In this document: positions 22,700 through 33,360 of the stretch, piece by piece
Position numbering within the stretch: the stretch's first letter is position 1
Layout: each line of letters starts with the position of its first letter
Origin: Phoebastria nigripes
Lineage: Eukaryota; Chordata; Aves; Procellariiformes; Diomedeidae
DNA length: 64,000 nucleotides
Assembly (NCBI GenBank): GCA_035582835.1
Contig: JAYKAV010002442.1
Span: 3,297,728 to 3,361,727, forward strand
Direction: 5' to 3'
Notes under the pieces: generated by a model
The model's database searches: none
Told to the model about the DNA's origin: nothing
The model's input: the letters and a program-made list of their open reading frames with translations, nothing else
Made by a program: the position numbers and the translations under genes

Positions 22700-23118
22700 T
22701 CCCACTCCTTCCTCCGTGCCTGCGGCGTGCTCTGCATCTTGTGCGCTTCGTGCGCCTTGATAATATCCCTCTGCTCGATCAGCCCGCCCCGCCGGCGCTT
22801 GATAACGTCCGGGCTCACGGGGACGTACTGACCGAGCCCCAGGTCGAAGGTGCTGCCTGTCTCCGTGCCGGCATCGGCATCCCGGGACCGGGGCTCGTAG
22901 AGGGCATCGAAGCTGGCGGCACGTGAGACCAGGGCCTCGGCCAAGCTCTCGGGCTCCAGCAGGTTGCAGGACTGGGTGGTTTGCATCAGGCCAAGCCGGT
23001 GCTTGCGCCACGTCTCCTCCTCGGGCAGGGCCAGGACATAGCGGGGGGAGGCAGCATCCAGCTCAGCCCCCCTGCCCGGCGCTGGGGCGCTGACGGAGCA
23101 CGTGCCGAATCCCAGCAT
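22700..23118 (-). CDS. CACNA1E: Putative upstream CACNA1E coding exon giving an N-terminally extended Cav2.3
   Basis: This is an open frame of 139 codons plus two bases, ending exactly at a consensus donor. Spliced to the MARFG exon it stays in frame: TGG GA|G ATG GCT CGC gives Trp-Glu-Met-Ala-Arg. The predicted peptide starts MLGFGTCS, has an acidic and low-complexity middle (about residues 55-95), a KRRR cluster at 107-110, and a charged, probably helical end (about 113-139: LIEQRDIIKAHEAHK ... ARRKEW). It has no signal peptide or membrane segment, as expected for a cytoplasmic N-terminus. The ordered, charged C-terminal third is unlike the Pro/Ser/Arg-rich chance frames around it. I do not recognise the peptide as another family. 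The ATG has A at -3, but an overlapping upstream ATG (23140) complicates initiation. It could instead belong to an unrelated minus-strand transcript, although no partner exon was found between here and the MARFG exon. Confidence 0.68.
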
Positions 23119-23140
23119 CTTTGGTGCTGTTGTAGCTCAT
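23063..23140 (-). other. Overlapping upstream ORF in the extension exon
   Basis: An ATG at 23140, 22 bases before the MLGFG start, opens a 25-codon frame (MSYNSTKDAGIRH...) that stops at 23063-23065, just past a C6/G6 homopolymer (23067-23072). Loss of one G from that run would fuse this frame to the main one. It is therefore either a regulatory uORF or the true N-terminus interrupted by a homopolymer length error or variant. Confidence 0.5.
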
Positions 23141-23144
23141 CACT
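23119..23144 (-). other. CACNA1E: 5' UTR part of the extension exon
   Basis: There are 26 exonic bases between the acceptor and the MLGFG start codon. The main frame has an in-frame TGA here, so translation in that frame cannot come from an upstream exon if the sequence is correct. Confidence 0.55.
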
Positions 23145-23178
23145 CTGGAGGGACGCAAGACAGAGAGGGGAGGCTCAG
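23145..23178 (-). other. CACNA1E: 3' splice site of the extension exon
   Basis: On the minus strand a long pyrimidine-rich stretch (CCTCCCCTCTCTGTCTTGCG, then TCCCTCCAG) precedes AGTGATGAGC. A second AG follows immediately, but the CAG at 23145-23147 is the better acceptor and sets the exon start at 23144. Confidence 0.75.
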
Positions 23179-24506
23179 GGGTTTGCTCCGTTGTCCCCCA
23201 ATTCCCTCCCTTCCTCCCACGCCAACAGAAAGTCCCATTTCTCCTGGGTTTGTTGGGTTAGACCCTCTCAAACCAGGCACAGGGCGCACAAGACTGGACC
23301 CCCAAGGCTAGGGGAAGGGGTAGCACCTCCTGCCTTACTGCTTTCCTCCTCCTTCCCAATCTGGGCACCCCTGCACCTCTGGAACCTGCAGCTCTGACCC
23401 CACAGCCAGCCCTCCCTGGGGTCCCTGGAGCAGCACAGCTCCCCGCGGCTGGACCACACTGTGATGAGCCCCCATGCTGTCTCATGGATGGGAAAAGAGG
23501 AGATTTGAGAGACCTAGATCAAACCACTACTGTGCTGTTTCTGGTTTTTTGTTTGTTTTGGTTTTTTTTTTTTTTTTTTGCTCTTGGGTTTTTTTTGCTT
23601 TTGCAGGGGGTGCAAAAAGGGGCTGGCACAGCACAGCTGAGAGCATAACTTGGTAACCCACAGCACAGCTCTCCCCATCCAGCCCAGCAGGCAGCCATGC
23701 ATTTGCCAAAAAGCCGGCTGCTGCCCGCACTCAGCTGCCCACGCAGGCAGGGACCGTGCAAGCGGCACGCATGCCGGCAGACGGTGCAGTGCCCTCGCAC
23801 GCTGCCTCCCAGGTGGGCACCAGTGCTGGAGCATCCCTGGCCAGAGCATCCATGTGCCCCCTCCAGCCCCAAGCTCCTGGGATGAGGGCCAGGCAGCAGC
23901 TTAGGAGGCTGGATGTGGAAATATCAGCACAGCTTTGACTTGGGAGCTGCACATGGGAGCAAAAGGTGTAGGAATGCTGCCAGAAACACCACACCGAGCA
24001 ACGCCTCCTTGGCTACGCAAAACAGATGATGCTCTACAGTCAGGAGATGCTCCTGTCTGAGAATACACCCAAAGCCTTGTTGTGGTGAAATGCTTTATTC
24101 TCACGTTGGAGAAGCTCCGTTCAGCACGTTATTGCTGGGGGAAGGGCTTCTCTCCAGCAGTCCCTGAAATTCCCCCCCCTCAGCGCTTGCCCACGATGGA
24201 GGTGAAAGAGGGGATGAGAGAAAAGAGCAAGGCAGCAGGTGTTTCACACCGGGGCTGTCACCCCCTTCCTAATTACATCCCTGACACAGGGGGAAACAAC
24301 CCAGCAAGGGAAAAGANGATTTAAACCCCCCAAAATATGGCAATAATGCAGCAAATTGAGCACATCAGTCATCTTAACCCCTTCTCCCAGGGCGTTGTTT
24401 GGAGACACCTGAACTCCTCTCCTCCAGAGCAAAGAGGGAGGCAAGAACAGCAGTCGGGAGAAAGGCTAGGAAATCACCACAGCAGGAGCAAAAAGAAATT
24501 AAATAC

Positions 24507-24528
24507 GGGGGGGGGGGGGGGGGGGGGG
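24507..24528. repeat. Poly-G run (22 bases)
   Basis: There are 22 uninterrupted G on the plus strand, long for genomic DNA. The tract could form G-quadruplexes and is likely length-variable and error-prone in sequencing. Confidence 0.9.
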
Positions 24529-24650
24529 ATCAAGAGTAACTGAGGGGACAAAATGGAGTGTGGCCCCCCATGCTAGCCAAAATAAGGCCGATTTCTCCAC
24601 GCTGCCGGGGAAGGATGCACGGCACAGCCAGGGAAGCATCCCACCTCCTT

Positions 24651-24668
24651 TGGGTCCATGGTGCTGCA
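24651..24668 (-). promoter_or_regulatory. RE1/NRSE-like partial REST site
   Basis: On the minus strand the sequence TGCAGCACCATGGACCCA matches the left half and centre of the REST/NRSF element (TTCAGCACCATGGACAGCGCC) over CAGCACCATGGAC. The right half site is degraded after GGAC. It lies about 1.5 kb upstream of the extension exon of a neuronal gene, a typical class of REST target. This is motif evidence only. Confidence 0.35.
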
Positions 24669-25039
24669 CTGCAAAGATGCAGTGTCTAAAGTTGCCCCCA
24701 AATTTAACCTGCCCAGCCCAAGGGATGCTCACCCCTTGGCAAGCTCTCTAGAAAGAAAAAGGCAACTGCCATTAAGAGCCTCAGCAATTTAATTAGTACA
24801 TCGATAAAAAGAGTGTGGCTGCTATAAACAAATTCTTCACTTCACTACTTTGCTTACCCATGCAACTTTTTTTTTTTTTTTTTTAAAGGCATTAATTAGT
24901 TTTTCAATCCAGTCCTGGGTACCTTTACAATTTCTTATTTTCTTAACAGATGCCTTTCATTCTTACATTGCTTTGCTCATTTTCAACCTTCCCCTGCTAA
25001 AGTTTAACTTCTTGTCCAGCTATACCAGGTTTTCTTTGG

Positions 25040-25205
25040 GGTTCTAGGGCTTTTGTTTTGTATTTTGTTTTTTGTGGGTTTGTGGGTTTTTTGTTNTGGG
25101 TTTTTTTTNNTTNGNTNNTNNTNNTNNTTTNGGGGNTTTTNGGGGGNTTTTTTGTGTTTTCTTTTTTTTGTTGTTGGTTTTTTCTGTTTGTTTGGGTTTT
25201 TTTAA
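25040..25205. repeat. GT/T-rich low-complexity tract with unresolved bases
   Basis: The tract is made of irregular TTTTGT and TTTGGG units, with about 15 ambiguous bases clustered between 25096 and 25147. Open frames over it are artefacts. Confidence 0.9.
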
Positions 25206-27832
25206 CAACCATTCTGCAGCCCTGTTTCTTCCCTGAGCGTTTCCCTGGCTTTCTTGCATACCAAGCATGAGCACTCTGGGTCTCAGCCATGACATGGCTG
25301 CAGCAGAGCCGTGGGGACAATTAGCCAAGAGCAAACGAGGAACACATCCCGAGGGCAGGTCCAGCATCCACACGGACACTGGCTCTCCTGATGCCTACCA
25401 ATGCATCTCCCACCAGGCTTGCTCCAGGGACACTGGTGACTCCCAGGCTTGGAGGCAAGTGAAAAAGCTCAAGCAGAGCCCTCAAACGAAACACTGAGAA
25501 AGTTTGAGGAAATAAATAGAAATAATTAGCTCTGCTTCCACCTAAGCAAACAGGGCTCACACTGCCAGCAGAACAAGCCACGTTCCCTCCAGAGAAGTGA
25601 CAAGCAGAGAAGGGAGGATGCCAGAACATTTTGATGAGGCTACGGCGCTAACGAGGGTGCTCGCGGGATGCCACGCGCCGCGTACGACGCATCCGACATC
25701 AGGGCATCTGCCTGTCTTCTAGCCTTTGGTCCCCCGCCTTAGACTGAAAACAAACCCACCTTTTTTTTTTTTTCTTCACAAAATCTGAATTAGTGGGAAA
25801 AACATCACATTTGTTCATGTTATTCAGCTTCTGCTGTTTAAACGCCAGCCCTGCCTCCCNCAAAAGGGAAACCTCTGGCAAGCCAAGACATGGTTGGTTT
25901 TGAAAACACAGAGTTATCTTCTGATCCCCTCGGTGGAAACCCACAGCTCGGTATGTGCTGGGAACGGGCCGTGGCCAGAGCTGGGACCACACAGCCAGCC
26001 GGCAGCCCTACCTCCACGCCGGGTTTGCTTAATCTTAATAGCAGACAATTTGGGCACATAACTCTGCCTCCNAACCCTTCCAGCTACAAATCAGCCTTTG
26101 CATAGGAATAAATTTGGTCTGGCCTGCAGAGCTCCCTGCTAACGGCTGGGCAGAAGATGACTTTGCAGCTCTGTTAATGACAATTAATAATTAAAAAAAA
26201 GCAAAAGAAAACAGCGTATCCACCTGACCTCCCCCGTGGTACCACACGTGGTTTCCCACGGGTGACTCTGGCTGATGCTCGCTGTCCATATCCCCGGTTG
26301 CATGGCCGGGACATGGTGAGAGCGNGGCACAGAGCTGCACGTGGCTCCAGGCAGCCCCCGCTGCTCCCCGCTCACCGGACTGCACCAAAAGCAGAGGACA
26401 TCACTCTATAGAAACAGTGCATTTGGCTGCATTTGATACAGGAGAGCCAAGGAACAGCTGCTGTTGTGACACATAGCAGGCTTTCAATACCAGAAAATGA
26501 AGTTTCTAGAGGCTCTTATCTCCCAAATTTCAGTCTAAAAGTAATAAGAGTCCGGAAATTTACTGTTTGTTCCTGCAGCAGAGAAGTCATCTAGATAAAA
26601 CCATGGCCACAGGGCACTAGGAGCAGCCAAACTGAATTAGAGTGTGGATATTCAGCTGCAAAAACGCTGGCACTTGTGCTTTCACCTGCACGGTGGCTGG
26701 GAGCAGCGCGATGCTCCCAGCACAACCCGGGGGACATCTGAGGACACAGACCACCCAGCTGTGACGATGCACAGCTAGAGCTCACCCCATCTAATGGGCA
26801 TCTCAGAGAGATCACACCCAGCATCCATCCATCCCCTCCCGCGCTGGGAGTGCCACGGCCAAACTGGGACAGTGCAGCGAGCATCTCTTGCCTCTTAGCC
26901 TGTAAGTTGACACAGGCTGAAATGGGACACAACGAAGGGCAGCAGCATCCCACCCCACAAACCACGGAGAACAGCCTTTTTGAGACCTCGGCACCAGCAG
27001 ACAAGCGATGGAAGGAGAGACATGCACAGGTTCCTCTGCAGCATCCTTGAAAGATGACTACGCACTGCCAGGTGACTCAACCCCGTCATCTCAACCCAAA
27101 CCGCACACCACGGCTGAGGAACACAGCCTCTGCGGGCAGGAGACCCTGGACACTCACACCGTACTTCATTATTTTTTTTCCTTCTAGCAGCTGATTAACT
27201 AAACAAAAAGCTGCAGTGAGAAGCAGGTTCCCAGCAGCACTGCTGACCTACAAAGAGGAAATTCCTTTTAGGGGTTTTCTCTGTGTATGTTTTGTGTTAC
27301 AATGGCAGCAATCAAGTCTTTAGCCAAGTAACTATGTATTACCATAATAACTACACTCGGCACTTAAGGTGCTAGGTGAGCTCTTTGCTTCCATTATCTG
27401 AATAACCTTCACCAAAATCCCCAGAGTTAAAGCAGAAAGGCTTAATACTGTGCTGGCCCGCGGGGGCTGATCTTTCCCAGGCAGCACAAGGGTCCAGCAC
27501 CGCAGCGCTGAGCTCCAGCACTGCCACGAGCCCCGGGTGAGCGGGGCGGCAGACAGCCCTTCCCGGAGAGGACACGAGGTCTCAGCCCAGAGGACAGAAT
27601 GGACAAACCCTGGTTGTGTTGTATGCAACAAGCAGCAAAGCTGCCAGATTCCTCCAACCATGGCCCATCAGCCTTCCCTGGGGATTTGGGGGATGATTTT
27701 GACAGCAGCATCAGAGCAAGAAGCTGCTCTGATGCTGGTGCTTCCCTCTGTGAGCAAGTGTCCCTCCTCTCTCCTGAACGAGCAAGGAGAGAACACAACA
27801 GGGACAAGAGCAAACACCTCCAAAAGATTATT

Positions 27833-27872
27833 TATATATTTATAATTTTTTTTTTTTTTAATATATATATAT
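27833..27872. repeat. AT-rich tract with T-run and (AT)n
   Basis: TATTTATATAATTT, about 13 T, then AATATATATATATG. It is simple sequence inside GC-rich DNA. Confidence 0.85.
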
Positions 27873-30800
27873 GAGCATCTAGGATGCTGCCCCCCAAGCA
27901 TCTTGGGGACACCCTGAGCCAGGCAGGGTTTCTCTGCTTCCCCAGCCCACAGGGGATGTCTCTTTCCCAAGCTTGGCTGGTCTCCCTGGGAACTCACGTG
28001 CTCAGACATCTCAGCCCTGCTCCATCCTTCCTGGGGCATAGGGATGCCCCAAATCCGTCCCCTGCTGCCCCTTCCCTCCAGCTCGCTAACCCACCTCTCC
28101 CAGGCCATGGAGGCCACTTGGTTTTCAGGACAATCAAATGCCATCNGCCTCTCTCCACCGAGCTGTGCTTACCCCGAGCTGCTAATTATTAGTCCCTGCT
28201 CAAGGGGAGAAGTAGAGCTCATGCAGCACGGCTAAGCAAAGCACTAAACCTCAGAGCGCTAGGAAGAAATTTAGCACAGGGCCCCTCCAAACAGAGACAG
28301 ATGGGCTGCGAGAGCGACTGATTCATCCTCATGGCCNTTTCCTCTCCTGCCACGTGCACCTCCCCTCGCAGCGGCACGGATGCTGTGGTGGGCGAGCCCT
28401 GATCAGGCCAGCTCTAGACCCTCCCCGGTCCTCCAGCTCCTCCGTCTTGCACCGAATGCGGCGGCTGGGTCTGTGCGGCACGGTGGCTGCGGGAGCCAGC
28501 TGGCGAGGGTGAGCTATTTTTAGTTGAGTCATTTGTTACTAAGGAAAAGTTTGTTGGATTAAACCCCCCTCCTATAGCCCCCGCCATCGGCAGGTTTGCA
28601 GCAGTGGGAAGAGCAGCTCCCAGCATCCCTGGTACGCACCCGGTACCCAGCAAGAGCCAGTGCTGCATCCCATGCTTGGGAGCTTTGTACAACACCAGTA
28701 ACGGAGAGACTTAAGCAAGGTGGGAAAGAAAGAAAAGAAGAGAGACATTTACAGGCAAATGCTCCTTGCACAGACCTATTCCTATACTCAGCAAAAGGTG
28801 CAGGGGAAAGGGTCAGGGCAAACATCCTGGTACAGGAAAGCTGGGGGAAGGCAGCACCGCACATGCCAGCGTGTTTGGGGCAGAGGGACATGGTGCAATC
28901 AAAGAAGGGCCACTTGGCTTGTTTCTCAAGAAACGTTCNTTTCTCATCACCCATTCACATATAATAAACATTTTTGGGGCCTTTGCAGCGCCAAGACACT
29001 ACAACCAAGACCCCTGGAATGACTGCAAAGATCAGATGGAGGAAAGAGCACAGCTCCAAATACCCAGGGGCAGCTTCAGACCGGGAGATACTCCGGCACC
29101 AGACTGCAGACAACCTTTTGTCTGGGAAACAGCTTTTGTTCTGCCACGCCAGGGTTTTCACGGCTGGTGTGATGCTCCCCGGGGCTGAGCACCGCTTCTG
29201 CTTCCCAGGAAAAGCTGCACTGAGCCTGGATGGGGCCAGGCTGCTGCTCGGACCCCGTCCCAACTAGGAGGCATCTCAAAGGCCAGCGAGCCCACGGTGG
29301 GTGTGAGGGCTCTGCCTGTGCCAGCAGCGGGGTAGCACAGCCCCGGCTGCGAGAGCCCTCCTGCAGAGCACCGCTCCCAGGGGAATCAGCTTTAAGAATA
29401 TCAAAACATGAAATTATCTCATCTCTCCTTTAAGAGCAACTGTTAAACAACCCCACTATTATTTATATAAATGTACATCAAAGAAATCAGCCCTCCGTCT
29501 CCGGCACAGAGAGGTGGGAGAGCCAGAGACTACCAGGGGAGCGGGACCCCCAGCCCCAGCTGCAGGCAGTGAGCCCCAGGCCCGAGGATGCTTTCAGGGC
29601 ACGGCCAGGGGCAGGCACGATGCTGTTGGGGTGGCAGTGAGAGACAGGGCTCTGGCTGGCCTGACATAGGGATTTCAGCAATGGGGTAGCACCAGGCACA
29701 GACAATAAGGCATCCAGGTGCTTGGGAACACCCATCCTGACAAACAACCCGATGCCCAAATTTCTTCCAGCGTCATCTTTGAGACCATCTCATCTCTTCA
29801 CCTCTTCCTGCACCCCTCGGTGCCAGATGTTTCTGCATCTCAAGGCAGAAGGCACCCCTCATCGCACACCCATCATGCCTGCAACCTGCCACCCCCATGC
29901 CAGCACTGACCCCCACCGGCATCCCAGTTCCCCCCTCCCCAGAAGGTAGAGAAAACACGCACGGGCAGACCTGTGAGCGTGCGTGCCATCAGCCGCAGGC
30001 AGAGATGGGGAACACGGGACGATGCCCAGCACAGCTTGGTGTTTCCCTTCCTTGTACAAGCTCTTCCCCTCAGCAGGGCCAAGGGGAGAGGTATCGCTCC
30101 AGCGAGTAAGTGCTGGGCTTGGGCTCGCCTAGCACAGCACCGCTGCTCTGCAAACAGCACAGGACAGAGCCTGGCAATAGAAATAATCAGGGGCAGGAAA
30201 GCAAGCCATGATCTGCGCAACAGCAGCATCTAGAAACCAGCAGTGCTTGGAGCTATACGTACACGTAGCCAGAGAGCGTGCCCTTAGGAGTTTGCTTTCC
30301 AAAGAAGGGCAGAGCCAGGGCTTCTTAAGATAATTTCCAGCTGTAATCACCGGGCCACCCTCCAGGAATATAACTCTGCTCCTGCACAAGAGTGCAGGCT
30401 CTCACCCCTCTGGGGCCACACTGTCCTCCTCCCTCCGGCTCCCACCGCAAGGAGGTTTTCCTCAGAAAGGCGCAATGATCCTCCTGGGCTGCCTGTCATT
30501 CCTACAATGCAGGGCAGGCAGCCAACGCCAACATAAAGTGCACATATGGAACCATCCCCTCGCCCAGCCGCAGGCACAGGGAGAGCAGCATCTCCACGTC
30601 CCAGCCTGCCGTTCCCTGGATATTTGGCAAGCCAAGAGCTGGTACATGCAGGTAGTCACGGACAGAGCACCACCATCCCCGAGGACAGCCTGAATTTATG
30701 CTTTAATTAGCACGCAGCAGCAGAGCGGGCTCTGCACATCACACCTCAGCTGCTCCTGCACCCAGGGATGTGGGAAGCGGTGCCGCCGAGCCCAGTAACT

Positions 30801-33159
30801 CAGCCTGAGCTAGCTCATTTCAAAGAGGACAAGTGACCCCCCAAATGACATCAGGGTTCAGCATCGGTCCCCATCGCACTCGGCCCAAAAGCAGCTGCAA
30901 GAATTGTCAAGGTAGAGAGAGGAACAGGAGCTGCCAGCATGAGCCAGGGTGTGTTAGAAGTTGCTGTGCAACAGAGAAAGAAAATGCTTTTAAAAAAAAG
31001 AAAAACAACAGACCGGTCTCTGGGAAACACTGCTGGCAGAAGACAGCCCAGCCCTTGCTCCTCGCTCTGGAGCGCCTGCAATGAGGCAGCACACGGGAAG
31101 GGGCTGAGAACAGGGCATTGCTTTTGATGTAGGACATCAGAAACCCAGGTCAGCTTGAAACTACAGATGCAAAGAGGATTTGATGTAAATACAGAAGGAA
31201 AAATGGGGAGCCGTGAAGCATCCAGGCTTCCTGAGCACTGCCCCGGGAAAAGTTTGTTCCCCCGTGCCAAGGCAGGCTGAACGCATGTGGTCCCAAGACG
31301 GACCATGAGACCCGGGAGCTGCTTGGTCTGGGCTTCCCAGAGGGTGGTCACAGGTCTGGATGGCACCTGATGCATCCCAGGCATTGCCAGCACNTGCCCT
31401 GATTCTGGCTTCACACTACAGCTTACTACAGCTTTGGCTTCTCCAAAAACATCTGGCTTCTCCAGCAACCGCCTGCTGGGATGGGGCAGGCAGGACGCAC
31501 GGACAGCTCGGACTACAGCATCGCAGGAGGACAGCATCCCACAGCCATCTCCCAGGCCAGCCTTCTGGGTTCCCTCCTTGCATTTCTTCCCCACTGGGCT
31601 CGGTGGCAGCTCTTTCAGACTGCCCTCCTTCCCTCCCGCCGGGAAACTTAACAAAAAATAACAACAAAATTCTTGTTTAACCTAGCAAAGCCAGGGAGAA
31701 AAAAAGTTCTCGTTTCCAACGGTGCCTTTGCCGAGGTGACTCACAAACCACAATGCGTGTCATTACTTAATAGACCCGCAAAGGCAATTATACGATCATG
31801 CAAACATCAGACTCCCGGCACAAGGAGTCACAGCACCCCTGAGAGGTTAAAACAAAGGGATGCTTTAAAGGTGAGCAACGGCAGGCTTTATTCTTCTTTG
31901 ACTTTTGTTCTCATTATGTACAAAGACTCACTGAAAAGGTCTTATTGTTTGTGCAAAGAAAAAAAAAAAAGACAGCCTCTTGCACAAATTGCACGGTGAA
32001 GAAGGGAAGGGGATAGAGAATAAGCCTGTCCTGCCATGCTGAAGGCTAGGAGAAGAAAGCGTGCTATGCATCCGCTGCCGCAAGGTCCTCGCCAGCCACA
32101 AGGACAAGCCGGAGCCCCTGACAGGGTGGGCATCACACTTGGTAAATGGAGCAAGACCTTCCCAATTCAATCTAAAAGGAGAAAAGGCAGGTTTTCCTTT
32201 TGCTCCTTCACCCAGGGCTTCTATAACCCTTCCCCATTTACCTTGCACACTGCAGAGAACCGAGCTGATTTGCGTTTTGCCTTACCCTGGCTTGAGTTGG
32301 GTCAGGATAAACAGACAATAAAAAGGTATTTCTTGCCTGTCAGCGTTAACAGATGCACCATCAGGCCTTGAGGACCCTTTAGCAAGCAACCAGCTTCCCT
32401 GCTGGGTCCAAAGGGTAGGAAAGCATGTCCCAGGACACTGGCTGCTCAGGGGCAAAAGCCTGGACCAGCCCCTGCCCTTCCTCCCCCTCCTCATCCTCAC
32501 CTGTCCCTGCCACCCTCAGCTTCTCCAAGCTGCCACACACACCCAGAGCTCATCCCCTGAGCCCAGTTTCTCCCTAATCTCCTACAGTATGGGAGATGGG
32601 AGGAAAACAAATGGATATTTATGGGCAGCTAAAAAGACCATTTCTGCAATCCCACTTTATCTGCCAGGGCTCATAACCTGGCTCAGCAAGCACCCAGTCC
32701 TCACCTCCCACACCCCCGGGAAGTCCCAAGGGCCCGTCTCCTCCTCAGGGGACACCACCAAATCCCTCAGGAAAGCCTAGGTGCTTCCTTCTGGCTCCTA
32801 AAGGCAGCCACGCTCCCGGAGCCGTGGGCTAAGCCAGCCTGGGCACAAGCCCAGCCGCTTGGCTAAGGTGCCGAGTGAAAGGTTAGCACTTCTAGAAACC
32901 ATCCGGGCAAGAGGACAGGTACAGAGCACGGCCTTTTTAGGTGCTGCTCTTTCAGATAGGTCCAGCTGGACCCCAGCCGCCATCGGTGGCCTCCCCTCCC
33001 TCCAAAGCAATGCAGCTTTGCCCCCCAACTCCCGGTGCCAATTCCCTCTCCAAACCCCAGCCACGACGGTGCTTATCGCCCACTGTCTGCCTTGCTTCGT
33101 TAGCACCGGCAATTCCAGCACCTCCCTTTGGGATCAAAGCCACCGCCTTATCGTCAGGC

Positions 33160-33360
33160 TCTCTCCTCCTCAAAATGTTTCTTCTTTCAACGAGAGCTCA
33201 TCCAGCTCCGCTTTCCCTTTTTTTATCAGCGTGCTACAATTGCTGGCATCAAGCTGTTAATACTACAATTGCCTCCCCTTCTTTTCCTCTTTATTTGTAG
33301 CATTATTTCATCGCTGCTGTTTCATCCCTCTGAAGCACGTTACTCGGAATAATTTATACC
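33160..33360. promoter_or_regulatory. AT-rich island with duplicated CTACAATTGC, candidate regulatory element
   Basis: A non-coding AT-rich stretch contains two exact copies of CTACAATTGC (33234-33243 and 33263-33272), a TTAATAC core between them, and AATAATTTATACC at its end. It contrasts with the GC-rich flanks. Function is inferred from composition. Confidence 0.25.

Noticed and set aside
22541..23011. Alternative minus-strand frame overlapping the extension exon
   Set aside because: It reads across the GTAAGT donor and has an Arg/Pro-rich shadow composition. The frame ending at the donor is the better model.
30851..31654. Long minus-strand open frame (267 codons)
   Set aside because: No recognisable domain, Ser/Pro/Leu-rich composition, an ambiguous base inside, and no supporting splice or promoter context. 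It is typical of chance frames in GC-rich DNA.
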